Shown here one piece after another: positions 31,297 to 42,887 of a stretch of DNA of 64,000 nucleotides (positions are counted from its first letter, which is position 1; each line of letters opens with the position of its first letter). A program made the translations under genes and the position numbers. Source of the stretch: Daphnia pulex. Its lineage: Eukaryota > Arthropoda > Branchiopoda > Diplostraca > Daphniidae. A model generated the notes under the pieces. It made no database searches, was not told where the DNA came from, and worked only from the letters and a program-made list of their open reading frames with translations. The stretch spans positions 5,518,001 to 5,582,000 of the forward strand of contig NC_060019.1 of the NCBI RefSeq assembly GCF_021134715.1, given 5' to 3'.

Positions 31297-31506
31297 ACAG
31301 TATCCTGCATTAAAATCCGAACACCTTGGTCTCTTTCTTTATTTAAAAAAATGTTTTTGCATTTCTTTTCTTAATTCTAAGAAATGGACTTTTTAAAACA
31401 ATTAATTCTTCAGATAATATGAAGTCTTCAAAGTTCAAATTAAAAAATATACATTGAACTGGGCTTTTGAAAAAGAGCTGTGTTCGGATTTTTATGCAGC
31501 ATACTG
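31297..31506. mobile_element. 210-bp MITE with ~28-bp TIRs
   Basis: CAGTATCCTGCATTAAAATC near 31298 and its inverse GATTTTTATGCAGCATACTG near 31486 bound an AT-rich interior without coding capacity. It sits between the two parts of the P-element relic, next to a second GACGTCC-rich stretch (31150-31290). Confidence 0.7.
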
Positions 31507-31649
31507 GTGAAATAGCATTTTCAAGTGTTATTCATATCATCCGAGATGTGAATTATGGCTTACTTTTGCGTACGATATCAACAAAATTTCACCATCTTTT
31601 ACGGGAAAAATAAAAATAAACCATAAATTTTCTTGGAAAAAAGAAAAAC

Positions 31650-32012
31650 TATGTACGTGTGCTTGTAGGGGTGTGTTCAATTCCGTTCTCTCCACCAAGA
31701 GTAACTTCAACACTGTTACCATCAGTTGTTGTTCGTCCATCAAGTTTCCCTTCTGGATTGTTTGATAATGGAGAGGTTGTTTGTTTCCGACATTTTTTGC
31801 TTGGGGCTAGCTCATCTGTGTAACCTACATAATTCTTCTTTAAAATGTCTAGAACACACATAATCTTTTCTAGAAAATTTTCTGTCACTTCTTTTCATTT
31901 GTTTTCCCCATAAAATGAATTGCCTTTCTTTTTTGGGTGGTTTAAATACCTTGGCATCATTTTCTTTTGCTGATTTGTATCCCGTAGAACATCCATCCGT
32001 CATATTGCTCAT
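31650..32012 (-). pseudogene. THAP zinc-finger domain and linker of the P-element relic
   Basis: Minus-strand frame with C-S-T-G-Y-K-S, V-F-K-P-P-K, R-Q-F-I-L-W-G-K-Q-M-K-R-S-D and the closing Y-V-C-S-R-H-F of a C2CH THAP finger (31812-32012). The first Cys of the finger is not in frame, and the finger is followed after a frame change by a polar linker (31649-31888). THAP fingers bind the ends of P elements and occur in host THAP proteins; the same-strand P-transposase exons 1.4 kb downstream favour the transposon reading. Confidence 0.65.
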
Positions 32013-32059
32013 TGCACACTATACCGATCGGCGTGAATTGACTGAACGAATGTGGAATT

Positions 32060-33025
32060 GAAACGATTATCAAATAAAATTTTATTCTCTGCTATAATAA
32101 CAACTCCTGATTAATATTCGAATAATGAAAAAACACAATCACTGCAAAAAAAAAACAAGTGATTTCACTGCTGATTTGGTTGACAATATTGTGAGACACA
32201 GTCGTATTTGTAGGAGGAGGAGGAGGATTGTTGGCGAAGATTCTTGTCCGACGATTTTACGGCATCGGGAAGAATGAGCAAGAAATGTAGAAGAGTGTTG
32301 AGAAGAGTTCAAAAGCATTACTCGCCACCCATCGCTTATCCACTTCCGTCTACGGATTCTCGGCTGATAACTTAAGTGGACTGCGGGGCATTTTTTGAAG
32401 CTGTAACCAGAGGCTCCAGGGAGGATTTGATTGGAACTCTCAACACTCACAGACCGGAAGTGACCACCGAATTTTTCAAATCGTACTCTCTAAAAAAAAT
32501 TCGTGTAAAAGACGACAATTGTCGTGTTTTTAAACGACAGATGAGTCCGTAAATATCACACGACGTGTTTTTGTCATGAAAATACGCGACTTTTTTCATC
32601 GGTACACAAACAATAACGCGGGTAACTTTCCGTATACATTTTCCGTCGATTCTTAGCAACTAACCCCCTTCAAGAGCAAAGGGAAAAGTTTTTTTGCTGG
32701 AGTGTGAAAACAACCCATCAACCCCACCCACCATCAACCCCACCCAATCCAACGAATGTTTCAGTTTGAAAATGAATGATACGCGAATGTATAACTAAGC
32801 CGCTTGTATAACAAGCAAGAAGCATAGACATCAAATGGTTTATAGCCCATATATTTCTATTAAAATTATGTGTTGACTATGCAGCAGTACATTTCATTAT
32901 TCCCTAATTTTTGAATATAGACCTTAATAAGATCCAAAGGTATGGGTCAAGCCGACCCCTTTGCGTCGCGTTGCAGTGTGAAGGGGTGCCGTGAACAGGA
33001 GATTTTTATTTGGCTCGGCCCATGG
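32060..33025. other. No gene recognised
   Basis: Minus-strand open frames at 32139-32450 and 32447-32659 lack recognisable domains. A short direct repeat of CAACCCCACCCA lies near 32720-32750. Possible 5' remains of the P element, unproven. Confidence 0.35.
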
Positions 33026-33028
33026 TGT

Positions 33029-33173
33029 TGCTCGCAGGACTTTTCGGGTTAATCGTGCCCGAGGGAAGAAAAGGGAGGAAAGGAAAGAATGAAAAAAAGA
33101 GGGGACCAGACTTTCCTTTTCTCCCTATTCTTCCCTCGGGCACGATTAACTCGAAAAGTCCTGCGAGCAAAGG
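33029..33173. mobile_element. Compact foldback element with 41-bp near-perfect arms
   Basis: GCTCGCAGGACTTTTCGGGT and on to CCCGAGGGAAGAA (33029-33071) is the inverse of TTCTTCCCTCGGGCACGATT and on to CCTGCGAGC (33129-33172), with a purine-rich loop of about 57 bp. Only about two mismatches, so the element is young or actively corrected. It lies just upstream of the FEM1-like sequence. Confidence 0.85.
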
Positions 33174-33974
33174 CAAACGAAAAACGCCCCTCGTAAAGCA
33201 AGAGAAGGTGGAAGTGGGGTCACACAAAATGCAGATAGAAAGACTGTCGTCTTTTTGTTGGACAAAATGGCGTGAGCAGCTTTCGGAGGGTTTTTTTTCG
33301 ACTCCTTCCTTATTATCTCTACTCGATAAAAAAATATTGGGTTTTCAACCAGAAATTTGGCGTCTTTTTCACGACTGTGTATCGTATAAGTGCAATCGAC
33401 AAGTCATTGTCGCCTTTTTAACGACAACCGTTTTGAGAGAGTACAACGAACATGGACAGACCCCTCTACTGGTGGCCATTCAGCGGGGAAATTTGGACAT
33501 GGTCAAATTATTGGTTGGCAAACTGGACGTTCCCATCGGGCAAATTGGACGAATGATGTGGAATGGTGTCGAATACCTGGACGTTCCAGCACTGTATACG
33601 TGGCTATCGTTTGCGGAGAGTTGGACATTGCCGCCTTTCTCCTTTCCATGAAAGTGGGCTCGAATCAGCAAACCATCCCCACCCAAAAGATCGATTCCAT
33701 CGTCTCAAGTCCCAACGGCCGACAGGAGACAGATCAACATTCTGGAACTGATGGGTGCAGTCAATTTTTACTTTTACGAAACGCATCCAGCCCCGCAAAA
33801 CGGCCTCATGTACTGGAGGGCAGCCATGCATCTTCGACGGTCGATGGTGAATAACCGGACATACAGTACCTACCTAAAGTTTGGGAATGCGCGAGAGAAC
33901 CTAATGGGGAAAGGCTTTTTTTCTCGGCATTCCCAAAAATCCAATTTTCATCGGATTGCGACAAATTTTATTTT

Positions 33975-34310
33975 GGCCGTAGCCATTTTGGGTAGCATTA
34001 AGCTAAAAAAAAAATTTATTTTTCCGATCAAGGGAAGGGTAGGTTTAAAATGGATTCCTAAATTTGGGTTGAACACTCTATAGAGCTCCATGCAAATTAG
34101 GGTACTTTGAGGGGGGATAACTACAGAACGGGTTAAGGTAGGAAGACGCGGAAAACTCTGAAATGAAGAGCTTCACAAGCTCAACAACGGAATTCATTTT
34201 CAGGTTTGTTTCTCCATTTTATGGGGAAAAAATGATCCATTTTAAACCTACCCTTCCCATGATCGGAAAAATTAAAAAAAAAAAAAAAATAGCTTGATGC
34301 TACCCCATAA
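33975..34310. mobile_element. Foldback element inside the FEM1-like pseudogene
   Basis: TTTGGGTAGCATTAAGCT with a poly-A run, TTTTCCGATC and GGGAAGGGTAGGTTTAAAAT (33984-34052) are repeated in inverse at 34232-34310 (ATTTTAAACCTACCCTTCCC, GATCGGAAAAA, poly-A, AGCTTGATGCTACCCC). No coding content. It separates the central FEM1-like part from the acidic and late ankyrin parts. Confidence 0.85.
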
Positions 34311-34365
34311 AGAAATTCTCGGCTTCGACTTCAATCAAGACTTTTAGAGCGACTCCGGGAGCGAG

Positions 34366-34731
34366 TTGGGCCTCGACATGAATAGCGACGTGAGCAGTGA
34401 CTTGGAAATAAGCAACTTGACGGCAGTGACCAGTGACACTGGGAGTGACCAGGACAACAACTTTAATGACGACTTGAATAGCGACTTGAGCCGGAGCTCC
34501 GCTGACTGGAGTCAAGTTGGCATTTCTTCGGAGGAGGATGAAGATAGCGGCAGTGATTTCAATGACGACAGTGACGTGAGTGGATGTCCGTCGTGTGGTA
34601 ATGACGGAGAGATGTCTTCGGACGAAAGTGACGACGAGGACTTTGAGCTGATTATAGATCATCGCGACGAAATGGAAAATGACGACATGGCCGACGATCC
34701 AGCCGAGGATTTGCAGCTGTTCGTGATCTAG
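34366..34731 (+). pseudogene. Acidic Ser/Asp/Asn-rich insert of the FEM1-like gene
   Basis: A 121-codon open frame with repeated N-S-D-x-S-S-D-L words followed by acidic runs (E-E-D-E-D-S-G-S-D, S-D-E-S-D-D-E-D). No folded domain. It continues into D-P-A-E-D-L-Q-L and a stop at 34729, just before the late ankyrin repeats. Such an insert is not part of typical FEM1; it may be a lineage-specific loop or repeat expansion. Confidence 0.45.
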
Positions 34732-35039
34732 TTGATCCTTCAACTCGGAGCCGATCCTAATGCGGCCGACTTGCACGGGGCAACTCCTCTCCACTTGCTG
34801 GCCATGATGAATCGCAGCAGCGTTGCTCAATATCGGCTGCTGCTGGAATACGGGGCCCACATAGACCAGCCGGACGACAGCAGTTCGACACTTGATGCTC
34901 TTTCAGGAATGGCAAAATCAACTCGCCCGTCAGGGGATTTCCGATCTTAACCTTCAAATCCTCATCAGCGACGCTCTGTCGCTGCCTCATAAGTTGCTTG
35001 GCTTCTCGAGTCTTACGCAAAAATATGAATTCCAACTTT

Positions 35040-36350
35040 TAAAAAGTTTTTAAGTAAATTTCCAAGTTGGAATTCCATTCGACGAAGAGGAGGTTCCACC
35101 CACTCTACACTCTTTTTTCATTCGGCTACATATAGCCTAATCATGTTCATTTTTCCGTGTTTTGATACTTGTCTCTCTTGTGACAGTTGATTTTAATAAA
35201 TTTCAGATAAAGAAAATATGTTGGTTTTGCCTTTTCATTTGTTTTATTTAATAGGAAAAATTAATCACGTGGGTCAGAAAAATGCGGAATTTTTATGGGA
35301 ATAAGAACTTCGCCATATCTTAAAATTTGTTATACCAATAAATAAGGTCGACACGATAGATTAGCTTTTTGTTGTGTATTTGAAGGTTAAATAATAAAGG
35401 TACTATTTTAAAAATATACATGTTGATTAATCTACAATCTTCTTATCGATAGAATCTATATGAAAATGGAAAATCGCATTAGGCCTATCAATCAACATGG
35501 TTGGAAATTCAATTTTTCCATAGATAAGAATGTAAAACAAATCTTGTATCGTAACTTATTGGTTTCAGAAAATTGCTTAACAAGGCCGGCAAAGCGGCCT
35601 GTAGCTTATTGTATGTCAAAACTTTTTGCGTTTAAATCGAGATTAAATCGAGATTGGGCGGATGTCTCATGAAGCTTCTATCACTGGTATGGACTGTCGC
35701 CAAACTCATCCGCTTTGGGCTGAACACGCACTGGCATTCCTCTTATTCGACGGAAATTATGTGGATGGGCAGCAAGACTCGTCGAAGAATGAGCAGAGGC
35801 TGGAACACGTCCGTCTCTCTCTTGATCACGTCAAAGTTAAAAATCGGGTACACGTCGTCAGAGAACCCGGACGAGTTCTTCTCGAGGAGTTCCATTTATA
35901 AATATCTCAAATTCTCAATTCAAATTGAATAGAATTTTGTTTTGTTATTTCGGGTTAAACGAAAAATTTTTAAATCTCGAGAAAGTCCATTCAGGTTTCA
36001 TTCAAATCAAACTCAAATCCGGTGGTAGCCCAAGGCTTCCAATGACGTCAGCGCAATGCCGTCGATGGATTATTGTTTAGTTACACCTTGAACGATTCGC
36101 CCACAGCAGTGAATAATGTAAAAGGGGAAAGGGACAAATATTGTTGGCACCTCAATAAAAACGCCCACCTGGGTTTCGTGTGTCATACCGAACATCTCTG
36201 GGATTTTGGCGTATATATTTTGAAGGTTGAACAGGTTATCGTGACTCAGGAACTCATACAAGAAAACTTTCAGGTGTAATTAATTAATATTCGTCTGGAT
36301 ACAGTCATTTATCGGACTAAACATCATTCAGGTTTCTCTAAGACCAAGAG
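35040..36350. other. Intergenic, no gene recognised
   Basis: Marks the change from transposon-rich to gene-rich DNA. Short open frames at 35460-35672 and 35662-35901 (H-P-L-W-A-E-H-A-L-A-F-L-L-F-D-G) could be a coding relic, but no family is recognised. Also contains the presumptive promoter and 5' UTR of the RacGAP1-like gene at its right end. Confidence 0.45.
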
Positions 36351-36354
36351 GAAA

Positions 36355-39031
36355 ATGGCAAGCAAAAAAATTTCTTTGTTGGCTCAGTTTGACGACATTT
36401 GTCGTGGTTTCAGCTTCTGGATCAACGACCCACTTCGAGGTAAGTTTTCACGAAATGATCCAATTCCTTGCATACGAAATCCTGTTGTTGGAATCTTGCA
36501 GTTGAAATCAATCAATTGTTTGGATTTTGGTTTCTAGAATTCGAAGTATTTGCCAACAACCAAGAAGATTGCCGCAAGAAATGGTTATCTACCGAGGAAA
36601 TGTGTTCGACGGCCTTAAAGGAGTTAAACGAAGCTCGAGCCAACAGAGAGAAGTTAGAACTGCAGGTCCGCCACGTTACCGAGTTACTGAAGAACGAAAT
36701 TCTTATTCGTCAACGACTACAAAAAGAGGAAAAAGACTTGGTAAAAAAACAAACAAAAAAAAAACAATGACGTTTAAAAGACTACCTACTGACTGTTGCC
36801 TTTCGTTTGCAAAAGGAACGAAAACTTATTATGGTCAAACAAATCGTTACAACAGATCAAAACATCACTGAGGAGACACGTGACAGACTAGTTTCCATCA
36901 GTTCGATCGAGTCTTATTCACGATGCGATTTGGAATCGCCTGGCAATCACTTGATCGATTCAACAAGTGATGAAATAGAGAGCAGTACTCAGTCGATACT
37001 TTCGTCGCTGGATATTACGAGCGAGAAGACGGACGAAGACTTGGAACTTTCTGTCGTCCGTTCTGTCCGTAAGTTCAAGGGTAGAGCCCTGAACGAGACT
37101 GTGAACGCCCGAGATGGGAATAACAAACGTCCTCATCCAGCAGTAAGTAAAACTTTTTTGATTTTCAATGTCATTGGAAGAGTCAGTTTTATTTTATTCT
37201 AAAGAGCCGGTCGATAGCGATTTCCAATACGATTGCACCTCCCGAGTTGTTTTCAATTCCTCCTCAAACTACGCGCAAAATCAGCATGGATTTCCCGGGG
37301 GAATTTGCGTCACCGACGTCCAATCAGTTTAATATGTGCAATCAAGGTACGGTAGTGTTATCGTTTTTCAAACTGTATGACTAAAATTTTAAGATTTTTG
37401 AAATTTTTATCGGTTTACTAATTATTTTAAGGAAATGACAAAAGAAGCGTTTCGGCCACGAAAAAAGTTTTACGGCCGCACATGTTTTCCAGCAAGGTTA
37501 AATAGATTTTAGTATCAATGAAATAAAAATAATTTCAATAATTTGTTTTATAGGTTATACTTAAGCAAGAAACCTGTATTCCTTGTAGAAATAGGTACTC
37601 CCCAATATTGCAACAGAACAAATCATTTGATAATGTTACTTTCAATTAATTTTTGCCTTGTCTATTAATGATTCTGTTATTGGTTAAATAGGATCCGATT
37701 CGGAAAGACTGCCTTGAAGTGTTCCGACTGTCTAGGAACTTGCCACGTAAATAAATATTTTTGAACTAAATTTATTCTTATGGGTGCCAAAGTAAAAGGA
37801 TACTTTTTAAATTAAAAACAAAATCTAGGTTGAATGCAAATCTTCTATGCCGATCCCATGTGTTCCTACTTGTCGGACGCCCACTCGTTTTGTCGGCTCG
37901 ATCGCCGACTATTCACCCAAGACCACGCCCATGATCCCTTCCCTTATTATCCATTGCGTGGAAGAGATCGAAGTGCGAGGATTGGAGTGCCTAGACTACC
38001 GCGCAATCGCCCCTGAAAAAGAAATCATTGCATTAAAAGTAATTGAACTTCAAATTTTATTTCCAACTGCCATTTGGTTAACACTAGTTTACGTCAAGGA
38101 ACAACTTCTTCGGGGTAAAATACGATCGGGAGAGATGTCCAGCATAAATACTCCCGTTATTACAAACGTTGTTCGATCCTTCCTCCAGTCTCTCAAAGAG
38201 CCTCTGGTTACGTACACTGCTAGGGAATCGTTCATTAAATTGGCATACGTTCAAGAAGAAATCGACGTTCAAGTATGATTAACAATTCATTCCGGAGATT
38301 ATTAAATTACTGTACGTATCATTTAATTTATATTTTTGACTAGACAGCTGTTTGTTCTCTCATTCCTGAACTGCCTCGGCCTAACCGTGACACCCTGGCT
38401 TATCTAATACTCCACTTTCAACGGTGATAACATTCTACATTTTTCCGGAGAAATCTGCTTTACATTCGTTCTTTTTTTTTTTTTTTTTACCAGAGTGGTG
38501 GAGAACCAACGTAGTCGTTTATCGACTATAAATATTGCAAAATGTTTTGCTCCTATGATAATTGGCCATTCGCGCTCTCAAATCGACGATGGGCTTAAGA
38601 AACTTCAGGACATGAAAGAACAGCAAATGGTGAGTTTTGAGCTTTCATCACCATTGCGTCTACTATTTACCTGCATGTAACATAATATGGCACATAATTT
38701 GATATAATAATATTATGTTCTTCAATTTCTTCTATTTACATTTGTTTTATTTTTAGGTCATGGAAAAACTCCTCAACATTGCAAGGTAAAAAGATCAACA
38801 TAGTTTATTTTTGAATTTTTGAAGAATTAATCATGATTTAAAATTGTTTGCTCTTGGTAGCGATTATTGGAATTGTCACGCATCTTGCACGGATTCTCCC
38901 AATAACACTCCTGTAAAGGGGAAAAGGTGATCTGAAATCCATATATTTATGGTGGTTTGGTGTCTTTAATGTGATATTTCCCTTTTAGAAACTTGAAGAA
39001 GACTGGCTTTTTCACATCGCCTCATTTTTAA
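36355..39031 (+). CDS. RacGAP1/MgcRacGAP-like Rho-GTPase-activating protein
   Basis: Fourteen exons give an uninterrupted 551-codon frame: 36355-36439, 36538-36740, 36816-37142, 37205-37346, 37432-37496, 37554-37594, 37692-37746, 37829-38038, 38099-38272, 38344-38423, 38494-38629, 38757-38785, 38861-38926 and 38989-39031. All borders are GT/AG and phases agree. It has an N-terminal coiled coil (W-L-S-T-E-E...K-E-E-K-D-L), a Ser-rich linker with K-S-R-S-I-A, a complete C1 finger (H-x12-C-x2-C-x12-C-x2-C-x4-H-x2-C-x7-C, from H-M-F-S-S-K) and a RhoGAP domain. RacGAP1 forms centralspindlin with a kinesin-6 and controls RhoA in cytokinesis. Here the arginine-finger loop is C-L-D-Y-R-A-I (family: G-L-Y-R-I-S-G), and the family Arg in F-L-R-N-L is Gln (F-L-Q-S-L). 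Human RacGAP1 is 632 residues. Likely a divergent paralogue. Confidence 0.85.
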
Positions 39032-39034
39032 ACG

Positions 39035-41160
39035 ACTGAAATTCCTGTTTCTTTCGAACAATTGTATGTGAATGCTCTTATTATTAGTCTGTAATTATTC
39101 AATCTCGGTAGTAAACCATCTTTCTATGCGCAATCCTGTCAAAGAATAATGTCAACCATATTAATCTGAGTTTTTTTTTAGTTGAAAAATATTAGTGCTA
39201 ATCCACTACGCAAAGAGAATTTGTTAATTCTCAAAAAAAAAAGAAAAAAAAAGAAAGATTGTAGCGTTCATTCATTTGACCATAAAACTTATCCTCTTCA
39301 TCTAATGAATTGCAAATTTTATTATCTAAGAATCCTGAAGCATTTGAAAAGATCGTTGTCAGGGACAATTCGACGCACTGTATGATTTTATCCGAGGAGT
39401 CAAGTAGGACTACGGTACTTTAGTTATATACAAAGAAAATTTATCCTTTTTTCTTCCACAAATCACGCACGATTTTTCCAAGATAACTAAATCAAATTTA
39501 GAAATACTAGTTTTTTAAAAGAAATAAAACTTATAGTAGAAAATAAAATGCACCGAATATTTCTGAAGCCATTTGTATTTAAAGAGCAGACAACAACAAC
39601 GAAAGATCAAGAAAACTCAGCAAAAAAGATTGGCCTTCAAATCAAAAACGCAGAAAAACATTATCACAAAAGATACGTCTAAATAAAAAAAACAAACAAA
39701 CATGGAATATGTGTAATCGAGGGCATAGCCAGGGAGCTTTGCCGTTTTCTGTACTAGGTGAATGTAAACGTTATGCACGAAAAAAAATCAATTTTCTTAT
39801 TTGCGAATGTTTATTTGGTCCGCAATGCGTAATCATGATGAACATGTTTCGAAAAAATGCAGTCGCAGCCCACACAAGGTGACTGCAATGAAAGGCGGTA
39901 GAGGCTGTGGAACGAATGCTGTTTCATTCTTTAATAAAATGTTAAGGAAGGAAAAAGAGAGTTCGATGGTCCTCGATCGTACGTTTTTTAGCGATTTTAA
40001 CCCAGTATGTAAAACCTAGCTAATATTCATCAACAAAGAGGATCCAGCTACTAATTGGGGATCCGAGTACTAAATCTATCGCTACAGCTGTTTAAGTTTA
40101 AGGGACACTTACGTTTTACTTGAATACATATGCATTTACTCGATTGAGGGGCACTAATCATTCGGCAAAAAGGAAATCTTATTCAAGAACAAGATTAGAC
40201 ACGAAAAATCGATGGAATTTTGAAGACTTGGTGGAACTTTTAGTTTTCGAAGTTCACATGCGCTCTTCGACGGTAGTCAAACACTTTCGGTTCCAAAAAC
40301 ATGAATGCTAACACAACCGTATCAGTTAAGTAGAGCTCTTTGCCTCAGCAGTCAACTGCTTGATCAAAAAATCTGGCAACTCTCAACGTAATCTAAACAG
40401 TCTATGACTGTTATTTGTCTGTTTTTTCATTTTAATTTTTTTTTTCAGTGGAATGGAAGAGAGGTTTTACTACAGACTACGAAGTATAAAAATTGCGATT
40501 CCTTATACCCTCCTTGCATAAGTGGTGCTTGAGCTTGACGCTAGGGGCAGGTCGAACGTTTAGGAAAAGATTTCCAGCTCTTTTTCCATTTCCATACTCA
40601 TTACGTGCTCCACACGCACGGCTTCTGCGGGAACAGTACTTCGTCAATCTTGATTATTCATTTTTTGGTGACTTAATATTTTACAACTCTTCCCGGTACC
40701 GCATGAATTATTTCACATCATTCACGAAATTTGATAATGAGATGTGTTATTTCATTCCCTTCCCTCCGATTTCTCGGCTGTTCGTGGATATTCTTGTAAC
40801 GCTGCGTGTTGCTTGTTTTACTTCGCGCGTGCAGTCATAATACTCGTTAGGTAAAATCGCCAAGGGTAATTGAACTATGGAATTCCGCGGATGATATGAA
40901 ATAATTCACGGTGCATCGGAAGGGCTGTAGAAAATTAAATCATAAAAAATGGTTCAACCAGACAATTATTTCACCGCAAATCCTTGTGAATGTCCGTCAT
41001 TAGCAGTAAATGGCGAATCAGTTGAAATTATTTTCCAAAACGTACGACTGGACCCCTAGTGGAGAGCTCAAGCACAGCTCGTTCAATTCCTCTCATTCAG
41101 GCTTATGTAACGATCATTGCAGTTTTTACTTCATAGTCTGCGGTTTAACTAGGAGCTCGG
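39035..41160. other. Intergenic between convergent genes
   Basis: 3' flank of the RacGAP1-like gene (plus strand) and of the taperin-like gene (minus strand). Short open frames (39801-40019, 40493-40840) show no recognisable domain. AT-rich with no repeats of note. Confidence 0.4.
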
Positions 41161-41165
41161 AAAAC

Positions 41166-42847
41166 TCAAAAGAGCAAATCCGATGTTGTTTCGGCACTCC
41201 AAGTTGTACTCTCTTCGGCCGGTTTGATATAGTGCAAAACTGAGCCCATTTGATTGCCAGAATTGGGTTGATTCGGCTGCGGCGTTAGATCAGGTAAGAT
41301 AGGACGAGATACTCCAAGCTCGAAAGTGGTTTCAATGTGCACTTTACTAGGAGTATAGTTGGAGAGACCTCCTAAAAAAAAAGAAAAATTACATCCATTA
41401 GCAATGAGCGTCCAATGCAAGCAAACATGTCAGTACCAGTAATGCTCGAAATGGTCTACACAACTCGGATATCTACTTCAATAAGATAGCTTAACCTACT
41501 TCCATAATCTTTCAACGTCCGCCTCAAACAAAACCCAAATATTTTACAACTGATACGTACACCCGTCAAAATTGAACGAGTGTGCCATAAAAATTGCAAA
41601 TTCCACTAAGATGATGGAACATAGTAATTATTACCTAAATTGCACGTTAGTCAGCATACTTGGGCTTTGAACACGACACTATTTCGTCACGCAATGTTAA
41701 TAACAAACTAACTGTTTGGCATCACAGGTACTTTTGTTTCGCTGCTTAATTTACGATAAAAATGCCGGACATACCCTTCGAGTTTGCAGCTGAATTCTGC
41801 GAGGAACTATCTCGAACATCATGGGTGGCCTTAATTGTGAGCACGGCTTCGTCTCCCTCTTCGAGAAACGATGTTTCTGACGGATATTCGAACAACTTCG
41901 TCATGTCGTCGTTGAAGGTAATATTCAACTGTAATAAAAAATGAGCAAACACATTAAATATCTTCAACACATCACATAGTTCAAGTCAAAATGTAGAAAA
42001 AAGCAGAAAATTACTATTAAAAAATGTTTCACGATAAAATAAGGCCATTTCTATTATCATATTTACACCCAGGAATGCATAGCACAGTTCACTTCCAGCA
42101 GAAAATTGGGCAAATTAGCCGAAAATTGTAAATTAATTAATTTCTTTATTTGACAATCTAAAACCACGATTATTGCTATCTGAAATGCATTGTCGCAATA
42201 CAACCTAAAACATTATGACCGGTTTTGAACTTCCGTTTTCTTGAGAAGAGTTGATGCGGTGTAAGTAATCTTTCTTTTAAACAATCGATTACATCTAACT
42301 AAGAACTAAATTTTGGGGCCTTTTACTTACACTCACGGTTTCTTACATTTTCCTGCACTGGTAATACAAGAATCTCACTTAGCCAATTTAGAATATTTTC
42401 CTTAGCTAACGGATCAATCCTGAATTCCAATTCAAAAAATTATCCTACATATTGGATTTCAAGATTGATATACTGTGCCCAAAACCGCTGGCATCCTCTT
42501 AAACGGCGCTATCAACAGTAGCCCACAACTTCCTTTATGCGTATTAAAGCTGACTATCTCGTGCAGGCATTGAGAAACATAATGAAATTATGTTTACCGT
42601 TATCTCAACCAAGGTTCTTATCTAGCTGACAGCTGTTGGATGTATAGACTAAAGGAACGTTAAAGTAACGACGAGAAATGGAATCAACTAGAGTGAAGCG
42701 CCAGCAACGAGAGAATAGCATATTATCCATGCGTAAGACACTCTGATTTCAAGGTAACTTGCGGCTCTGTTTTCATAATTTTCTCTGCTGGATTGGCTGT
42801 TTTTAGGACGAGGAAAAGAACGACACAATGCACGCCCGTGGAATTCG

Positions 42848-42887
<40 letters not shown>

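Larger units (their letters stand above)
33214..35036 (+). pseudogene. FEM1-like ankyrin-repeat gene, broken
   Basis: Plus-strand frames match the layout of FEM1 proteins (substrate receptors of CUL2 ubiquitin ligases). First an ankyrin repeat N-E-H-G-Q-T-P-L-L-V-A-I-Q-R-G-N-L-D-M-V-K-L-L-V (33447-33518), then G-E-L-D-I-A-A-F-L-L (33616-33645) only after a one-base shift near 33600. The M-G-A-V-N-F-Y-F-Y and Y-W-R-A-A-M-H-L-R-R-S tetratricopeptide-like part follows (33751-33845) after another shift. Then come a foldback insertion, an acidic insert, and the late ankyrin pair Q-L-G-A-D-P-N-A-A-D and L-L-E-Y-G-A-H-I-D (34735-34880) with L-P-H-K-L-L-G at the tail. Without introns and with several frameshifts: a pseudogene, possibly retro-derived. 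Confidence 0.65.

Noticed and set aside
33010..33227. Start of a protein in the hairpin at 33.03 kb (both strands open)
   Set aside because: Both frames are products of the foldback element's inverted arms; the FEM1-like homology begins only after about 33214.
34300..34860. Minus-strand 186-codon frame rich in Val/Ile/Thr
   Set aside because: It is the antisense of the acidic Asp/Ser insert; GTC/ATT codons arise from GAC/AAT repeats.
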